This document shows positions 1 through 11,075 of a DNA stretch of 64,000 nt, one piece after another. Made by a program: the position numbers and the translations under genes. This stretch comes from Nocardioidaceae bacterium (GTDB lineage: Bacteria > Actinomycetota > Actinomycetes > Propionibacteriales > Nocardioidaceae): the NCBI GenBank assembly GCA_030655315.1, contig JAURVT010000045.1, positions 39,938 to 103,937 on the forward strand, read 5' to 3'. The number at the start of each line of letters is the position of its first letter. The stretch's first letter is position 1. The notes below the pieces were generated by a model, which saw nothing but the letters and a program-made list of their open reading frames with translations, had not been told where the DNA came from and ran no database searches.

Positions 1-2
1 GC

Positions 3-128
3 AAGGTCACCGGCGCCGACGGGTTCATCCGCGCCACCGACCGGACCAACTCCGGCGGCCCCGGCCGTCCGGCCAAGATCTTCGAGCTGGGCGACGCGAA
101 GGTCGTCCACCCACCCATCCTGCGCTGA
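3..128 (+). CDS. C-terminal end of a Nudix/NrtR-like protein (partial)
   Basis: An open frame enters from the left edge and stops at TGA 126-128, giving 42 codons including the stop. The tail contains GGPGRPAKIFEL followed by VVHPPILR. The GRPA(K/R) turn followed by a short strand resembles the C-terminal winged-helix part of actinobacterial Nudix/NrtR-type proteins, so that family is my guess. With so little sequence the function is not established. It converges on recQ, with a long hairpin between the two. Confidence 0.4.
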   Translation, partial: KVTGADGFIRATDRTNSGGPGRPAKIFELGDAKVVHPPILR

Positions 129-150
129 CCGCTGCCTGCCGGCGGCGCGC

Positions 151-231
151 CCTCCCGTCCGCGATCTGATGGCCCAGCGGGGTTCCCGACGTGTGGGAAC
201 CTCGGCAGGCCATCGGATCGGGGACGGGAGG
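151..231. repeat. 81-bp nested inverted repeat between convergent genes (family 1, copy 1)
   Basis: Arms 151-174 and 208-231 are reverse complements at 22 of 24 positions. A second hairpin (GGTTCCC 181-187 with GGGAACC 195-201) sits in the loop. The left arm contains CGTCCGCGATCTGATG, which recurs at 30642-30657 in a second element of the same layout. It lies between two convergent genes, so a bidirectional terminator is the simplest role. Confidence 0.65.
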
Positions 232-239
232 GGCGTGGA

Positions 240-2375
<2,136 letters not shown>

Positions 2376-2445
2376 GGCACCGACAGGCCCGCGGCCGGCA
2401 GGTTCGCCGGGCCGCGGGCCCGTGGTCCGCAGATGCTGCCGGGTG

Positions 2446-4959
2446 CTAGGCCGTGCCGCTCTCGCGGCCCGCGTGGACGACGTCCGCGTACGGGTCCGCG
2501 GGCTTCTTCTCGGTCCTGTCACGGACCGGGAACCGCTCCTGCAGCACCACCGCGATGGCGGACGCGGTGAAGATGGTGGACAGGATGCCCACCGACAGGC
2601 CGATCAGCAGCGCGATCGCGAAGTCCGTCAGCGAGTCGCCGCCGAGGAAGGCGAGTGCCGCGAGGATGAACATCGCGCCCAGGCCGGTGTTGATGGTGCG
2701 GGGGATGGTCGCCAGGATCGCGTCGTTCACCTCTTCCCGCAGCGGCTTGTGGACGGTGTCGCGCAGCTTCTCGCGGATGCGGTCGAAGATGACGATCGTG
2801 TCGTTCACGGCGAGACCGATGATCGACAGGATCGCCGCCAGGAACACGCCGTCGATCGGCTTGCCCCACCAGGCGAAGACGCCGACCACGGTGAGGACCA
2901 CCGAGGCCATCGAGGTGACGGCGGCGGCCGCGAACGTCCAGCGGAAGCGGAACGCCAGGTAGAGCATCTGCGCGGCGACGGCGATCGCGAACGCGATCAG
3001 CGCCTGGTTGCGCAGCTCCTGCCCGAGGCTCGGGCCGATCAGCTCGTCCCGCTCCTTGGTGACCTCGCCGGCGACGCCGGCGACGGCCTCCTCGATGGTG
3101 ATGGCCTCGTCGTTGGTGATCTGGTCGGTACGGACGGTGATGTTCTCGTTCTGGCCGTCGCCGGAGGACTCCTGGACGACCGCCGTCGGGAAGCCGGCGT
3201 CACCGACCGCGGTGCGGACGACCTCGGGGTCGGCCGCCTGCGCGGTGGAGAACTCCAGGATCCGTCCGCCGGTGAACTCGACGCCGAGGTTGAGGCCGCG
3301 GACGACGATGCCGCCGATCGACACGACCGCGACGGCGGCCGTGATGGCGATCCACAGCCCGCTGCGGCGCATGATGTACGGGCCGCTCTCGGTGAGCCAG
3401 GTGCGGAACCGGCCCTCTCCGGCCAGTCCGCTGGCACCAGGCTTCTTGCGGGCGAACGAGCGCCGGGCGTAGCCCTCGGTGAGCACGCGGGCGATGACGA
3501 GCGCCGACACCATCGACGCGATGACGCCGATGGACAGCGTGACGCCGAAGCCGCGCACCGGGCCGGAGGCCAGGAAGAACAGCAGCCCCGCCGCGAGCAG
3601 CGTGGTGACGTTGGAGTCGAGGATCGCGCTCCAGGCCTTCTTGTACCCGGTGTCGAGGGCCGGGGCGAGGCCGTCGCCCGGTCTCAGGGCGTACTCCTCC
3701 CGTGCTCGCTCGAACACGAGGACGTTGGCGTCGATGGCCAGGCCGATGGCGAGGACGAACCCCGCGAGGCCGGGCAGGGTCAGCGTGGCGCCGAGCCAGA
3801 TCAGGATGGCGTAGGAGATCAGCGCGTAGGACGCGAGGGCGATCGTCGCGAGGAAGCCGACGAAGCGGTAGACGAGCATGATGAAGATGCCGGTGAGGGC
3901 GACGCCGATGACGCCGGCCTCGATGGAGGCGTCGATGGCGGCCGCGCCGAGCGTCGGGCCGACGGTGCGCTGCTCGATGACGTCGACCGGGACCGGGAGC
4001 GAGCCGCCCTTGATCAGGACGGCGAGGTCGGTGGCGGACTCCAGCGTGAAGTTCCCGGTGATCGAGGTGGTGCTGCCGGGGCTGCCGGCGCAGAGCGCGG
4101 GCACGATGCCGGGGGAGGAGATGATCTCGTTGTCGAGCACGATCGCGATCCGCTGGCCGTTGGCCGGGTCGGCGCAGGCGGCCTGGACCAGCTCGCCCCA
4201 CGCCGGGGCCCCGGTGCCGTTGAAGTCGACGTTGACGACCCACTGCAGGGAGTCCTGGGGCTGGGCCTGCGTCGCGTCGCTGACGCCGTTGCCGTCGAGG
4301 GCCTGGGCGGCGAGCGCGACCGGCTGACCGGACTCGTCGGGGATGACGAGGGGCTCGCCGGTGGGCTGGGCGCCGTCGGTGACGGGCTCGACCTCGGCCG
4401 GGTCGTCGCCGTCGGCCTCGGCGTCCTCGCGGGCCTGGGCCGTGGCCGCCTCGTTGGCGGCGGTCTGCGCGGCCTCGTACTGCTCGGGCGTCGCGGCCTG
4501 GTTGGTCACCTGGTGGAAGGTGAGCTGCGCGGTCTTGCCGATGACCTCGGCCGCCTCGCGCGGGTCCTGGACGCCGGGGAGCTCGACGATGATGCGGTTC
4601 TCGCCCGAGCGGGCGAGGGTCGGCTCGGCGACGCCGAGGGCGTCGACGCGGCCGCGGAGGATCTCGAGCGCGCGGTCGGTGGCCTCGGAGTCGGCCTGGA
4701 CGCGGTCGGTGTCCTGGGTCTCCAGGACGATCTGGGTGCCGCCGCTGAGGTCGAGGCCGAGGCGCGGCGCGCCCGTGAAGGCCAGCGCGGCGGCGACGCC
4801 GAGCGCGGCGAGGGTGGCCAGCGCGCGCCACAGAGGGGCGCGGCTGCCGGTGCGGGGCGGCTTGCCGCCGCGGGAGGTGCCTCTGGGCCGCTTGGCCTTG
4901 GAGGTCTGGCCGGCCGTGGGATCGGCCTTGCCGTCGGTCTTGGATCTGAACATCGCCAT
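2446..4959 (-). CDS. secDF: Fused SecDF protein-export membrane protein
   Basis: 837 aa with SecD and SecF in one chain. The N-terminal membrane segment (about 45-62) precedes the SecD signature LGLDLSGGTQ (67-76), the large periplasmic P1 domain and the SecD membrane motif AIDANVLVFERAREE. The SecF half begins around residue 530, with LNLGVEFTGG near 555, NDTIVIFDRIRE and TIPRTINTGLG. SecD/F use the proton gradient to aid late steps of SecYEG export. Actinobacteria usually have separate secD and secF behind yajC; here the gene is fused, has no yajC, and lies between a His-rich exported protein and recQ. It may be the only SecDF or a paralogue. ATG 4959 has a second ATG two codons later. Confidence 0.92.
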   Translation of the reverse strand: MAMFRSKTDGKADPTAGQTSKAKRPRGTSRGGKPPRTGSRAPLWRALATLAALGVAAALAFTGAPRLGLDLSGGTQIVLETQDTDRVQADSEATDRALEILRGRVDALGVAEPTLARSGENRIIVELPGVQDPREAAEVIGKTAQLTFHQVTNQAATPEQYEAAQTAANEAATAQAREDAEADGDDPAEVEPVTDGAQPTGEPLVIPDESGQPVALAAQALDGNGVSDATQAQPQDSLQWVVNVDFNGTGAPAWGELVQAACADPANGQRIAIVLDNEIISSPGIVPALCAGSPGSTTSITGNFTLESATDLAVLIKGGSLPVPVDVIEQRTVGPTLGAAAIDASIEAGVIGVALTGIFIMLVYRFVGFLATIALASYALISYAILIWLGATLTLPGLAGFVLAIGLAIDANVLVFERAREEYALRPGDGLAPALDTGYKKAWSAILDSNVTTLLAAGLLFFLASGPVRGFGVTLSIGVIASMVSALVIARVLTEGYARRSFARKKPGASGLAGEGRFRTWLTESGPYIMRRSGLWIAITAAVAVVSIGGIVVRGLNLGVEFTGGRILEFSTAQAADPEVVRTAVGDAGFPTAVVQESSGDGQNENITVRTDQITNDEAITIEEAVAGVAGEVTKERDELIGPSLGQELRNQALIAFAIAVAAQMLYLAFRFRWTFAAAAVTSMASVVLTVVGVFAWWGKPIDGVFLAAILSIIGLAVNDTIVIFDRIREKLRDTVHKPLREEVNDAILATIPRTINTGLGAMFILAALAFLGGDSLTDFAIALLIGLSVGILSTIFTASAIAVVLQERFPVRDRTEKKPADPYADVVHAGRESGTA

Positions 4960-5023
4960 GGGCAGGTGCTTTCGTCAGGGCTCGCGAGCGCGAGGGGTGA
5001 AGAAGAGGGCAGGGGGGACCGGC

Positions 5024-5389
5024 TCAGGCCGGTGGTGCCCTGCTCGCGCTCGTGGTGCTGACGACGACGGCCGGGGGGCCGCGGGGCTGGACCTGGTCGA
5101 CGACGCCGACCTCGCGCGGCGCGTCGAGCTGCACGACGGGGGCCGGGGCGACGTCGGGGGCGACCTGGTGCAGGTGGAGCGTGCCGTGCCGCGGGGCGTG
5201 GTCGACGGCGGACGCGTGCTGGTGCCCGTCGTCGGTGCCGCTGTGGGCCGGGGCCACGGACGCCGGGGCGATCGCGGCCGTGGTGACCGCGTGGGCGGCC
5301 CCGCCGGCGAACCACGAGAGCATCACCAGGGCGGTCGCCAGCAGCAGCGCGCTGCAGCGGCGACCCCGGTGGGTCTCGTGGGTGGGCAT
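5024..5389 (-). CDS. Small histidine-rich exported protein, function unknown
   Basis: 121 aa from ATG 5389. A basic start (RGRRC) and a hydrophobic stretch (SALLLATALVMLSWFAGG) ending at AHA look like a signal peptide or N-terminal anchor. The mature part is rich in His: HSGTDDGHQH, VDHAPRHGTLHLH. That suggests metal binding (Cu, Zn or Ni) outside the membrane, an inference from composition only. It lies between phoD (36 bp upstream) and secDF (64 bp downstream) on the same strand, so co-transcription is likely. No family recognised. Confidence 0.55.
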   Translation of the reverse strand: MPTHETHRGRRCSALLLATALVMLSWFAGGAAHAVTTAAIAPASVAPAHSGTDDGHQHASAVDHAPRHGTLHLHQVAPDVAPAPVVQLDAPREVGVVDQVQPRGPPAVVVSTTSASRAPPA

Positions 5390-5424
5390 CCAGGGAGTGT
5401 AACCGGCGAGCCGGTGCCGCCCGG

Positions 5425-6990
5425 TCAGCGACGGGACGGCGTGAGCGACGTCTGCCACCGCACGGCGCCGTCGATGCCGCGCAGCTGGACGGTCAGCTCC
5501 TCGGTGTCGCCGTCGATCTGGACCTCGCCGAAGAACTGGAAGCCCTCGGCGGGCGAGGTGTTCTGTCGCGGCGGTGCCTCGACGTACACGGCCTTCGGCC
5601 CGAAGGTGCCGTCGAGCGCGTTGGGGCCGAACGACCCGGCGTTGAGGGGGCCGGAGACGAACTCCCAGAACGGGTCGAAGCGCTGGTAGCTCGCGCGGTC
5701 CGGGGAGTAGTGGTGGGCCGCGGTGTAGTGGACGTCGGCGGTGAGCCAGACGTGGTTGCGGATGCCCAGGCGCTGGATCCCCGTGAGCACTTCGGCGATG
5801 TCGCGCTCGCGGCCGCGGGGCATGCCCGGGTCGCCCTGCGCGATGCCCTCCTGCTCGGTGCCGTCGGGCACGACGAGGCCGAGCGGCAGGTCGGCGGCGA
5901 TCACCTTCCAGGTGGCCTTCGACGCCGCGAGCTCCTTGAGCAGCCAGCGGGTCTGCTTGCGGCCGAGCACGCCGCCGTCGGCGCGGGTCTCGCCGTTGGC
6001 GGTGTTGGGGTCCTTGTAGGTGCGCATGTCGAGCACGAACACGTCGAGCGAGGGCCCGTGGTGGATCACGCGGTAGATGCGGCCGTCGGCGTCGGACTGG
6101 CGGGCGTTGATCGGGACGTACTCGTGGAAGGCCTGCTTGGCGCGGCGGGCGAGCGTGTCGACGTCCTTCACCTGGTAGCGCGGGTCGTCCAGGATCTCGC
6201 CGGGGTACCAGTTGTTGGTGACCTCGTGGTCGTCCCACTGGTTCACCTGCGGGGTGCGCGCGAGGAACCGCCGCCAGTTGTCGGCCTGCAGGTTGTACTT
6301 GTACTGCCCGCGGAACTCGTGGAGCGACTCGGCGACCTTGGACTTCTCGACGGTCACCAGGTTCGTCCAGGTGCGTCCGTCGGGCAGCGCCACCTTCTCG
6401 GTGAGCGGGCCGTCGGCGTAGACGGTGTCACCGCTGCACAGGAAGAAGTCGGCGTCGCGGGCCGCCATGGCGTCGACGATCCGGTAGCCGCCGTAGGCGG
6501 GGTCGATGCCCCAGCCCTGGCCGGCGATGTCGCCCGACCACAGGAAGCGGACGTCCTCGCGCCGCGACGGTGCGGTGCGCAGGCGTCCGACGACCGGCTG
6601 GCCGGGACGTCCACCGTCGGGGTCGTCGGCCCAGATCCGGTAGGACAGCTCGCGGCCCGGCGGCAGGCCCTTGAGGTCGATGCGTCCGGTGAGGTCGGTG
6701 CCGAAGCGCGTGACCGGGCCGCGCAGGCGGACCGGGCTGCGGAAGTGCTCGTCGCGGGCCACCTCGACCATCAGCCGCGCGGGGCGGTCCGAGCGGGCCC
6801 AGACGGTGGCGCCGGTGCGGCTCACGTCGCCGGACTGGACACCGTGCGTCAGGGACGGGCGCCCGCCGACCACCTGGCTGGCGAGCCTGACCGACGGCCG
6901 GTTGAGCAGGGCGGAGGAGCCGAGCAGGGTGGCCGCACCGCCGACGGCGACCGAGGAGCGCAGGAACGTACGACGGGGGAGGTCGTTCAT
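5425..6990 (-). CDS. phoD: Alkaline phosphatase D (PhoD) family, Tat-exported
   Basis: 521 aa. ATG 6990 is chosen because GGGAGG lies about 8 nt upstream and the protein then opens with a twin-arginine signal (PRRTFLRSS plus hydrophobic segment); a frame upstream is open but lacks this logic. An N-terminal beta domain (THGVQSGDVSRTGATVWAR) precedes a metallophosphoesterase domain with SGDTVYADG, QWDDHEVTNNWYPGE and VWLTADVHYTAAHHYSP, which supply the Fe/Ca ligands. PhoD enzymes are secreted phosphomonoesterases/diesterases that scavenge phosphate. No Pho box was recognised upstream. Confidence 0.92.
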   Translation of the reverse strand: MNDLPRRTFLRSSVAVGGAATLLGSSALLNRPSVRLASQVVGGRPSLTHGVQSGDVSRTGATVWARSDRPARLMVEVARDEHFRSPVRLRGPVTRFGTDLTGRIDLKGLPPGRELSYRIWADDPDGGRPGQPVVGRLRTAPSRREDVRFLWSGDIAGQGWGIDPAYGGYRIVDAMAARDADFFLCSGDTVYADGPLTEKVALPDGRTWTNLVTVEKSKVAESLHEFRGQYKYNLQADNWRRFLARTPQVNQWDDHEVTNNWYPGEILDDPRYQVKDVDTLARRAKQAFHEYVPINARQSDADGRIYRVIHHGPSLDVFVLDMRTYKDPNTANGETRADGGVLGRKQTRWLLKELAASKATWKVIAADLPLGLVVPDGTEQEGIAQGDPGMPRGRERDIAEVLTGIQRLGIRNHVWLTADVHYTAAHHYSPDRASYQRFDPFWEFVSGPLNAGSFGPNALDGTFGPKAVYVEAPPRQNTSPAEGFQFFGEVQIDGDTEELTVQLRGIDGAVRWQTSLTPSRR

Positions 6991-7079
6991 GCCCCCAGCC
7001 TCCCCACCGGGCCGCACGCGGCGGTGAACCCGGCCCGACACGCCGGTGAACCGTGCCGGACGGGTCGGCGCGGCGTCCC

Positions 7080-8426
7080 TCAGCGGGCGAGTGCTCCCAT
7101 CGGGTCCCACGCGGGCAGCACCTGGGGCTCGCCGTCGAGCGCGTCGCGCAGCTCGGCCGGCAGCGCGTCGCGCCGGACCGCGATCTCGAAGACGTGCTCG
7201 GCGAACCAGCCGTCGTTCATCGTGTAGAAGCCCTTGTCGGCCTTCTCGGTGCCCCAGCTGTTCTCGACGCGCCAGCGTCGGGGCACCTGCGCGCCGTCCT
7301 CGCCGTCGACGAGGTCGACACCGGTGAACAGCATCGCGTGGGTCATCATCGAGTCGCCGTAGGCGAGCCGCTCGGCCTTGGTGAGGTCGGTCCGGGTGCC
7401 GTAGACGGCGTCGTAGTCGTAGAGGTGCGCGTCCCAGACGCCCAGCTCGGCGTTGCTCATCTGGTCGGTGTCGCAGCCGAACCAGACGGGCTCACCGCCC
7501 ACGACGGCGTCGGCGGCCAGCTGCTTCATCACCCCGGGCTCGACGTTGAGGTAGACCACGGGCGGCGCGCCGACGACGTTGCCGAGGTGCTCGACGGTGA
7601 AGGTGCGGCCCCGCGGGCTGGTCGGGCGCGGGTCGTCGACCAGGCACACGTAGTCGGTGAGTGGGACGCCGACGTAGCGGTCGGCGAACTCGCGCGGGGT
7701 CATCTCGCCCTCGCGGTGGAACCCGCGGTCCTTGTCGGTCCACTGCCACCAGAAGGACTCCGGCGGGGTGCCGAGGTGCAGGCAGAGCAGGCGGTGGACG
7801 GCCGCGACGACGTCGCGCTTGTGCTCCTGCAGCGCCCCGGCGTCGTCACCCGCCGCCGCGCGCGACCTCAGGTCCTTGGCGCCCTGGCGCAGGATGCGCG
7901 CGATGCCGGCGTTCATCAGCTTGGTGGCGCCGGACGACTGCGTCTCGGGCATCGCGGTCTTGGGCACCAGCCCGTACTTGACGACGAGCGCGACGAACAT
8001 GTTCCACTGCCCGCCGTCCTCGGACGGCTGCGAGAGCAGGTGCGCGACGGTGCGGTCGTCCACGTCGAGGTCGACGGTGGCCAGGATCGACTCGAGCCAG
8101 TGGTTGGCCTTCTCGAGCTTGTCCCAGAACAGCAGCCAGGACTGGGAGAACTCGAAGTTCTTGACGTCGAGCGTCGAGCGGGTGCCGGCCCGCAGGAGGT
8201 TGGTGCCGGCGAACAGCCAGCACCGGCCGCTCGACTTCTGGTTGGTGGCGTCCCAGTCGTCGAGCAGGTGCGAGACGGAGTGGTCGATGCCGACGACGAC
8301 CTGGTGGTCGAGGGCGACCTCGGTGACGGGGTTGCGGGTGACCGCGTTCTGCAGCAGGCGCAGCGACGGGTCGGCGTCGAACGCCTTGCCCAGCTGGGCC
8401 AGCTGGTCGCCGGTGATCTCGCTCAT
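7080..8426 (-). CDS. pepC: Aminopeptidase C / bleomycin hydrolase-type cysteine peptidase (family C1B)
   Basis: 448 aa, the usual PepC length. The papain-type triad is complete: Cys69 in NQKSSGRCWLFAG, His about 361 in SMMTHAMLFTGV, Asn about 388 in RVENSWGTEKADKGF. There is no signal peptide, so it is a cytoplasmic hexameric aminopeptidase by family knowledge. ATG 8426 overlaps the stop of the upstream flavoprotein gene by 4 nt (ATGA), with GGAGG a few bases before it, so the two are translationally coupled. Confidence 0.93.
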   Translation of the reverse strand: MSEITGDQLAQLGKAFDADPSLRLLQNAVTRNPVTEVALDHQVVVGIDHSVSHLLDDWDATNQKSSGRCWLFAGTNLLRAGTRSTLDVKNFEFSQSWLLFWDKLEKANHWLESILATVDLDVDDRTVAHLLSQPSEDGGQWNMFVALVVKYGLVPKTAMPETQSSGATKLMNAGIARILRQGAKDLRSRAAAGDDAGALQEHKRDVVAAVHRLLCLHLGTPPESFWWQWTDKDRGFHREGEMTPREFADRYVGVPLTDYVCLVDDPRPTSPRGRTFTVEHLGNVVGAPPVVYLNVEPGVMKQLAADAVVGGEPVWFGCDTDQMSNAELGVWDAHLYDYDAVYGTRTDLTKAERLAYGDSMMTHAMLFTGVDLVDGEDGAQVPRRWRVENSWGTEKADKGFYTMNDGWFAEHVFEIAVRRDALPAELRDALDGEPQVLPAWDPMGALAR

Positions 8427-9811
8427 GAGGACGCCTCCTGGTCGGGGTCGTGCAGGTCGCCCAGCGCGGACTCGATCGCGCGGTGGAACGTGGGGTAGGC
8501 CCAGATGCTGTGCAGCAGCGTGTCGACGGGCACCTCGCCGCGCACGGCGATCGCGAGCGCGCCGAGGACCTCGCCGCCCGACGGGCCGACGGCGGTGGCG
8601 CCGACCAGCACGCCGCGGTCGACGTCCTCGACGACCTTGATGACGCCGTCGCTGCCGGGGCCGTGGACGAAGCCGCGGCTGCTCGCCGACAGGTCGGTGA
8701 CGCCCACGCGGATGCGCAGGCCCGCGTCGCGGGCGGCCTTCTCGGTGAGTCCCACCGAGCCGATCTCGGGGTCGGTGAACGTCACGTGGGGGAGCGCGCG
8801 GTAGTCGGCGGGAGGGCCGTCCTCGCCGAGGATGTCGCGCGCCGCGATGGCCGACTGGTACATCGACACGTGGGTGAACGCGCCCTTGCCGGCGACGTCG
8901 CCGATCGCCCACAGCCCGTCGGTGACGCGCATGTGGTCGTCGACCGGCACGCTCCTGCCGTCGGTGTCGACGCCCACGGTGTCGAGGCCGAGGCCGTCGA
9001 GGTTGGACGTGCGTCCGGCCGCGAGGAGCAGCTTCTCGACCGAGACCGTGGTGCCGTCGCCGAGGTGCAGCGTGAAGCCGTCGGCATCGGAGTGCTCGAC
9101 CCGCTGGGTCTCGGCGTCGGTGTGGACGGTGATGCCCTCGTGCTCGAAGACCTCGGTGAGGACGGCCGACGCCTCGGGCTCCTCGGGGCCGACGATGCGC
9201 GGGCCGTGCTCGATCACGTGGACCGTGGTGCCGAAGCGCGAGAACGCCTGCGCGAGCTCGGCGCCGATGGGGCCGCCGCCGATGACCGCGAGCGACGCGG
9301 GCGCCTCCTCGGTCTCCAGGATCTCGTGGTTGGTCCAGTAGGGGGTGCCGTCGAGCCCGTCGATCGGCAGGATCGCCGGGCGGGTGCCGGTGTTCAGGAC
9401 GACGCCCCGTCGCGCGGTGAACCGCTGCTCGCCGACGACGACCGTGCGGGGTCCGTCGAGGCGCGCGCTGCCGCGGACCAGGGTCGCGCCGGAGTCCGTC
9501 AGGCGGTCGGCGGCGACGGTGTCGTCCCAACTGTCGGTGGCCTCCTCGCGGATGCGCCTGGCGACGAGCGAGAAGTCGGGCTGCACCGTGGTCGCGCCCC
9601 CGATCGTCGGGGTGCGGTGGGCCTCGGCGACGCTGTCGGCCGCGCGGATGACCATCTTGGACGGGATGCAGCCCCAGTAGGGGCACTCGCCGCCCACCAG
9701 CCGGCGCTCCACGCCGACCACCTCGAGTCCGGCCTTGGCGAGCTTGCCGGCCAGGTCCTCACCTCCGGGTCCGAGCCCGATGACCACGACGTCCACCTCG
9801 TGCGAATCCAC
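8423..9811 (-). CDS. FAD-dependent pyridine nucleotide-disulfide oxidoreductase
   Basis: 462 aa from GTG 9811, preferred to ATG 9838 because AAAGGGGAA stands 8 nt before it. FAD-binding VVVIGLGPGGEDLAGKL is followed by the redox pair in GGECPYWGCIPSK (Cys43/Cys48), then the NAD(P) fold VIGGGPIGAEL, the ATG-like FAD contact WAIGDVAGKG and a dimerisation domain ending YPTFHRAIESAL. It belongs to the dihydrolipoamide dehydrogenase / mercuric reductase superfamily; the CPYWGC form is common in actinobacterial members of undefined substrate. Mycothione reductase or Lpd would normally have CLNxGC, so I give no symbol. Confidence 0.85.
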   Translation of the reverse strand: MDSHEVDVVVIGLGPGGEDLAGKLAKAGLEVVGVERRLVGGECPYWGCIPSKMVIRAADSVAEAHRTPTIGGATTVQPDFSLVARRIREEATDSWDDTVAADRLTDSGATLVRGSARLDGPRTVVVGEQRFTARRGVVLNTGTRPAILPIDGLDGTPYWTNHEILETEEAPASLAVIGGGPIGAELAQAFSRFGTTVHVIEHGPRIVGPEEPEASAVLTEVFEHEGITVHTDAETQRVEHSDADGFTLHLGDGTTVSVEKLLLAAGRTSNLDGLGLDTVGVDTDGRSVPVDDHMRVTDGLWAIGDVAGKGAFTHVSMYQSAIAARDILGEDGPPADYRALPHVTFTDPEIGSVGLTEKAARDAGLRIRVGVTDLSASSRGFVHGPGSDGVIKVVEDVDRGVLVGATAVGPSGGEVLGALAIAVRGEVPVDTLLHSIWAYPTFHRAIESALGDLHDPDQEASS

Positions 9812-9922
9812 GCGACATTCCCCTTTCGTCGCTGCCATCCTGGCCCCTATGCCCTCCGTGCGCAGCCCCGACCGCCCCACGTCACGTGTCCCGGTGCCGG
9901 ACGACGCCGAGCAGGTCCGCGC

Positions 9923-10549
9923 ATGACGCGCTGGGACCGCGACGACGTGCGCGTCGACGCCTCGGAGTACGCGTCCAGGTTCGACGACGCCGAGGCGTCC
10001 GGCGACGAGGTCCACGGCGAGGCGGCCCTGTGCGACGCGCTGCTCGGACGGCCGTCGCGCGTGCTCGACGCGGGGTGCGGGCACGGACGGGTGGCGATCC
10101 GGCTCGCCGCGCTCGGCCACGACGTGGTCGGGGTGGATGCCGCGCCCGACATGGTGGCGCTCGCGCGCACGCTGTCGACCTCGGTGCGGTGGCTGGACGG
10201 CGACCTCGTCGCGCTGGACGTCCTCGACCTCGGCGCGCCGTTCGACCTGGTGGTGGCCGCGGGCAACGTCGTCCCGCTGCTGGAGCCGGGCACCGAGCCG
10301 CGCGCCGTCGCGCAGATGGCGTCGGTGCTGGCGCCCGGCGGCCTGCTGCTCGCGGGCTTCGGCCTCGACGCCGACCACCTGCCGCTCGACGACGCCCCGT
10401 TCGCGCTGACGGACTACGACCACTGGTGCGCCGGCGCGGGCCTGCGTCCGCTCGAGCGCTGGTCCGGATGGGGGCAGGAGCCCTGGGACGGCGGAAGCTA
10501 CGCGGTCAGCCTGCACGCCCGCCCGGGGGACGGGGTGGGCGAGGACTAG
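9923..10549 (+). CDS. Class I SAM-dependent methyltransferase
   Basis: 208 aa, divergent from the flavoprotein gene. Motif I VLDAGCGHGRVAIRLAALGH (47-66) with the acidic residue in VVGVDAAPDM, a motif II region (FDLVVAAGNVV) and VLAPGGLLLAGF make a complete SAM fold of the UbiE/small-molecule type. The substrate is unknown. The shared upstream region of about 110 bp must hold both promoters. Confidence 0.8.
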   Translation: MTRWDRDDVRVDASEYASRFDDAEASGDEVHGEAALCDALLGRPSRVLDAGCGHGRVAIRLAALGHDVVGVDAAPDMVALARTLSTSVRWLDGDLVALDVLDLGAPFDLVVAAGNVVPLLEPGTEPRAVAQMASVLAPGGLLLAGFGLDADHLPLDDAPFALTDYDHWCAGAGLRPLERWSGWGQEPWDGGSYAVSLHARPGDGVGED

Positions 10550-10581
10550 GGCGTCGGGCCGGGTGCACCTCACGGCGCGTG

Positions 10582-10603
10582 GCCGCTCGTGGCGGCTAAT
10601 TTT
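10582..10603 (+). terminator. Candidate intrinsic terminator after the methyltransferase
   Basis: GCCGC (10582-10586) pairs with GCGGC (10592-10596) and is followed by TAATTTT, the only T-rich run nearby. Confidence 0.5.
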
Positions 10604-10723
10604 GGGACCCGGGGCAACCGCGGCCCGACGCTGAGAACAGGCTAGCCCAGCGCCGGTCGTCAGCCCACCCGAACCCCGGTGAGGAACCCCACCCCCTCCC
10701 CGGGAATCCCCCGCGCCCCCTCT

Positions 10724-10809
10724 CGCCGAGCGGCGCAAGTTCGTCGGTTACCAGCGGGTAGGACGTCTGGCTTGCGCCGCTCAGCGGAAGGTTTGCGCCG
10801 TTCGGCGCG
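10724..10809 (+). repeat. 86-bp hairpin element (family 2, copy A)
   Basis: Layout: CGCCGAGCGGCGCAAG (10724-10739), a 31-nt spacer, CTTGCGCCGCTCAGCGG (10771-10787) and TTTGCGCCGTTCGGCGCG (10792-10809). One forward arm can pair with either of two reverse arms. The same layout recurs at 16847-16932 and 29052-29136 and, inverted, at 10963-11048. Confidence 0.75.
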
Positions 10810-10962
10810 GGGAGGGCCGGGAGCGACGGCGACGGCCCGGGGCGGTTCGACCGACCGGTGCCCGGACGCTCGGCGTCCGCGCCGGCCGGCGTCGGTCACG
10901 AACCGGCGGCGAGCAGCGCCACGGTCCTCGCTGCCTCTGGGTCACCACCGACCACCCGCACT

Positions 10963-11048
10963 CGCCGAACGGCGCAAGACCGCCGCCGAGCGGCGCAACC
11001 TCGTCGCTCTACCCGCCGGTAACCGACGAACTTGCGCCGCTCGGCGAG
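10963..11048 (-). repeat. 86-bp hairpin element (family 2, copy B, inverted)
   Basis: Two forward arms (10963-10978, 10984-10999), a 31-nt spacer and one reverse arm (11031-11048): copy A read backwards. The spacer's reverse complement starts TTCGTCGGTTACC and matches copy A's spacer over about its first 21 nt with one mismatch, so this is the same element in opposite orientation. Confidence 0.75.
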
Positions 11049-11075
11049 AGGGAGAGGGCGGGGAGGGAGGGTGGG

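Larger units (their letters stand above)
10550..11075. other. 526-bp gene-free region with paired hairpin elements
   Basis: It holds the terminator above, a GC-rich stretch with a CGACGCTG...CAGCG pairing (about 10625-10665) that matches no RNA family I recognise, and two inverted copies of the 86-bp element at 10724-10809 and 10963-11048 separated by about 153 bp. No credible gene was seen on either strand. Confidence 0.6.

Noticed and set aside
8450..10549. Extension of the methyltransferase upstream to 8450
   Set aside because: The extension is antisense to the flavoprotein gene; ATG 9923 starts a complete domain.
10597..10680. TPP-like or other riboswitch look-alike (GCTGAGA near 10631)
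   Set aside because: The conserved downstream bases of the TPP element are missing and the only neighbouring plus-strand gene lies upstream.
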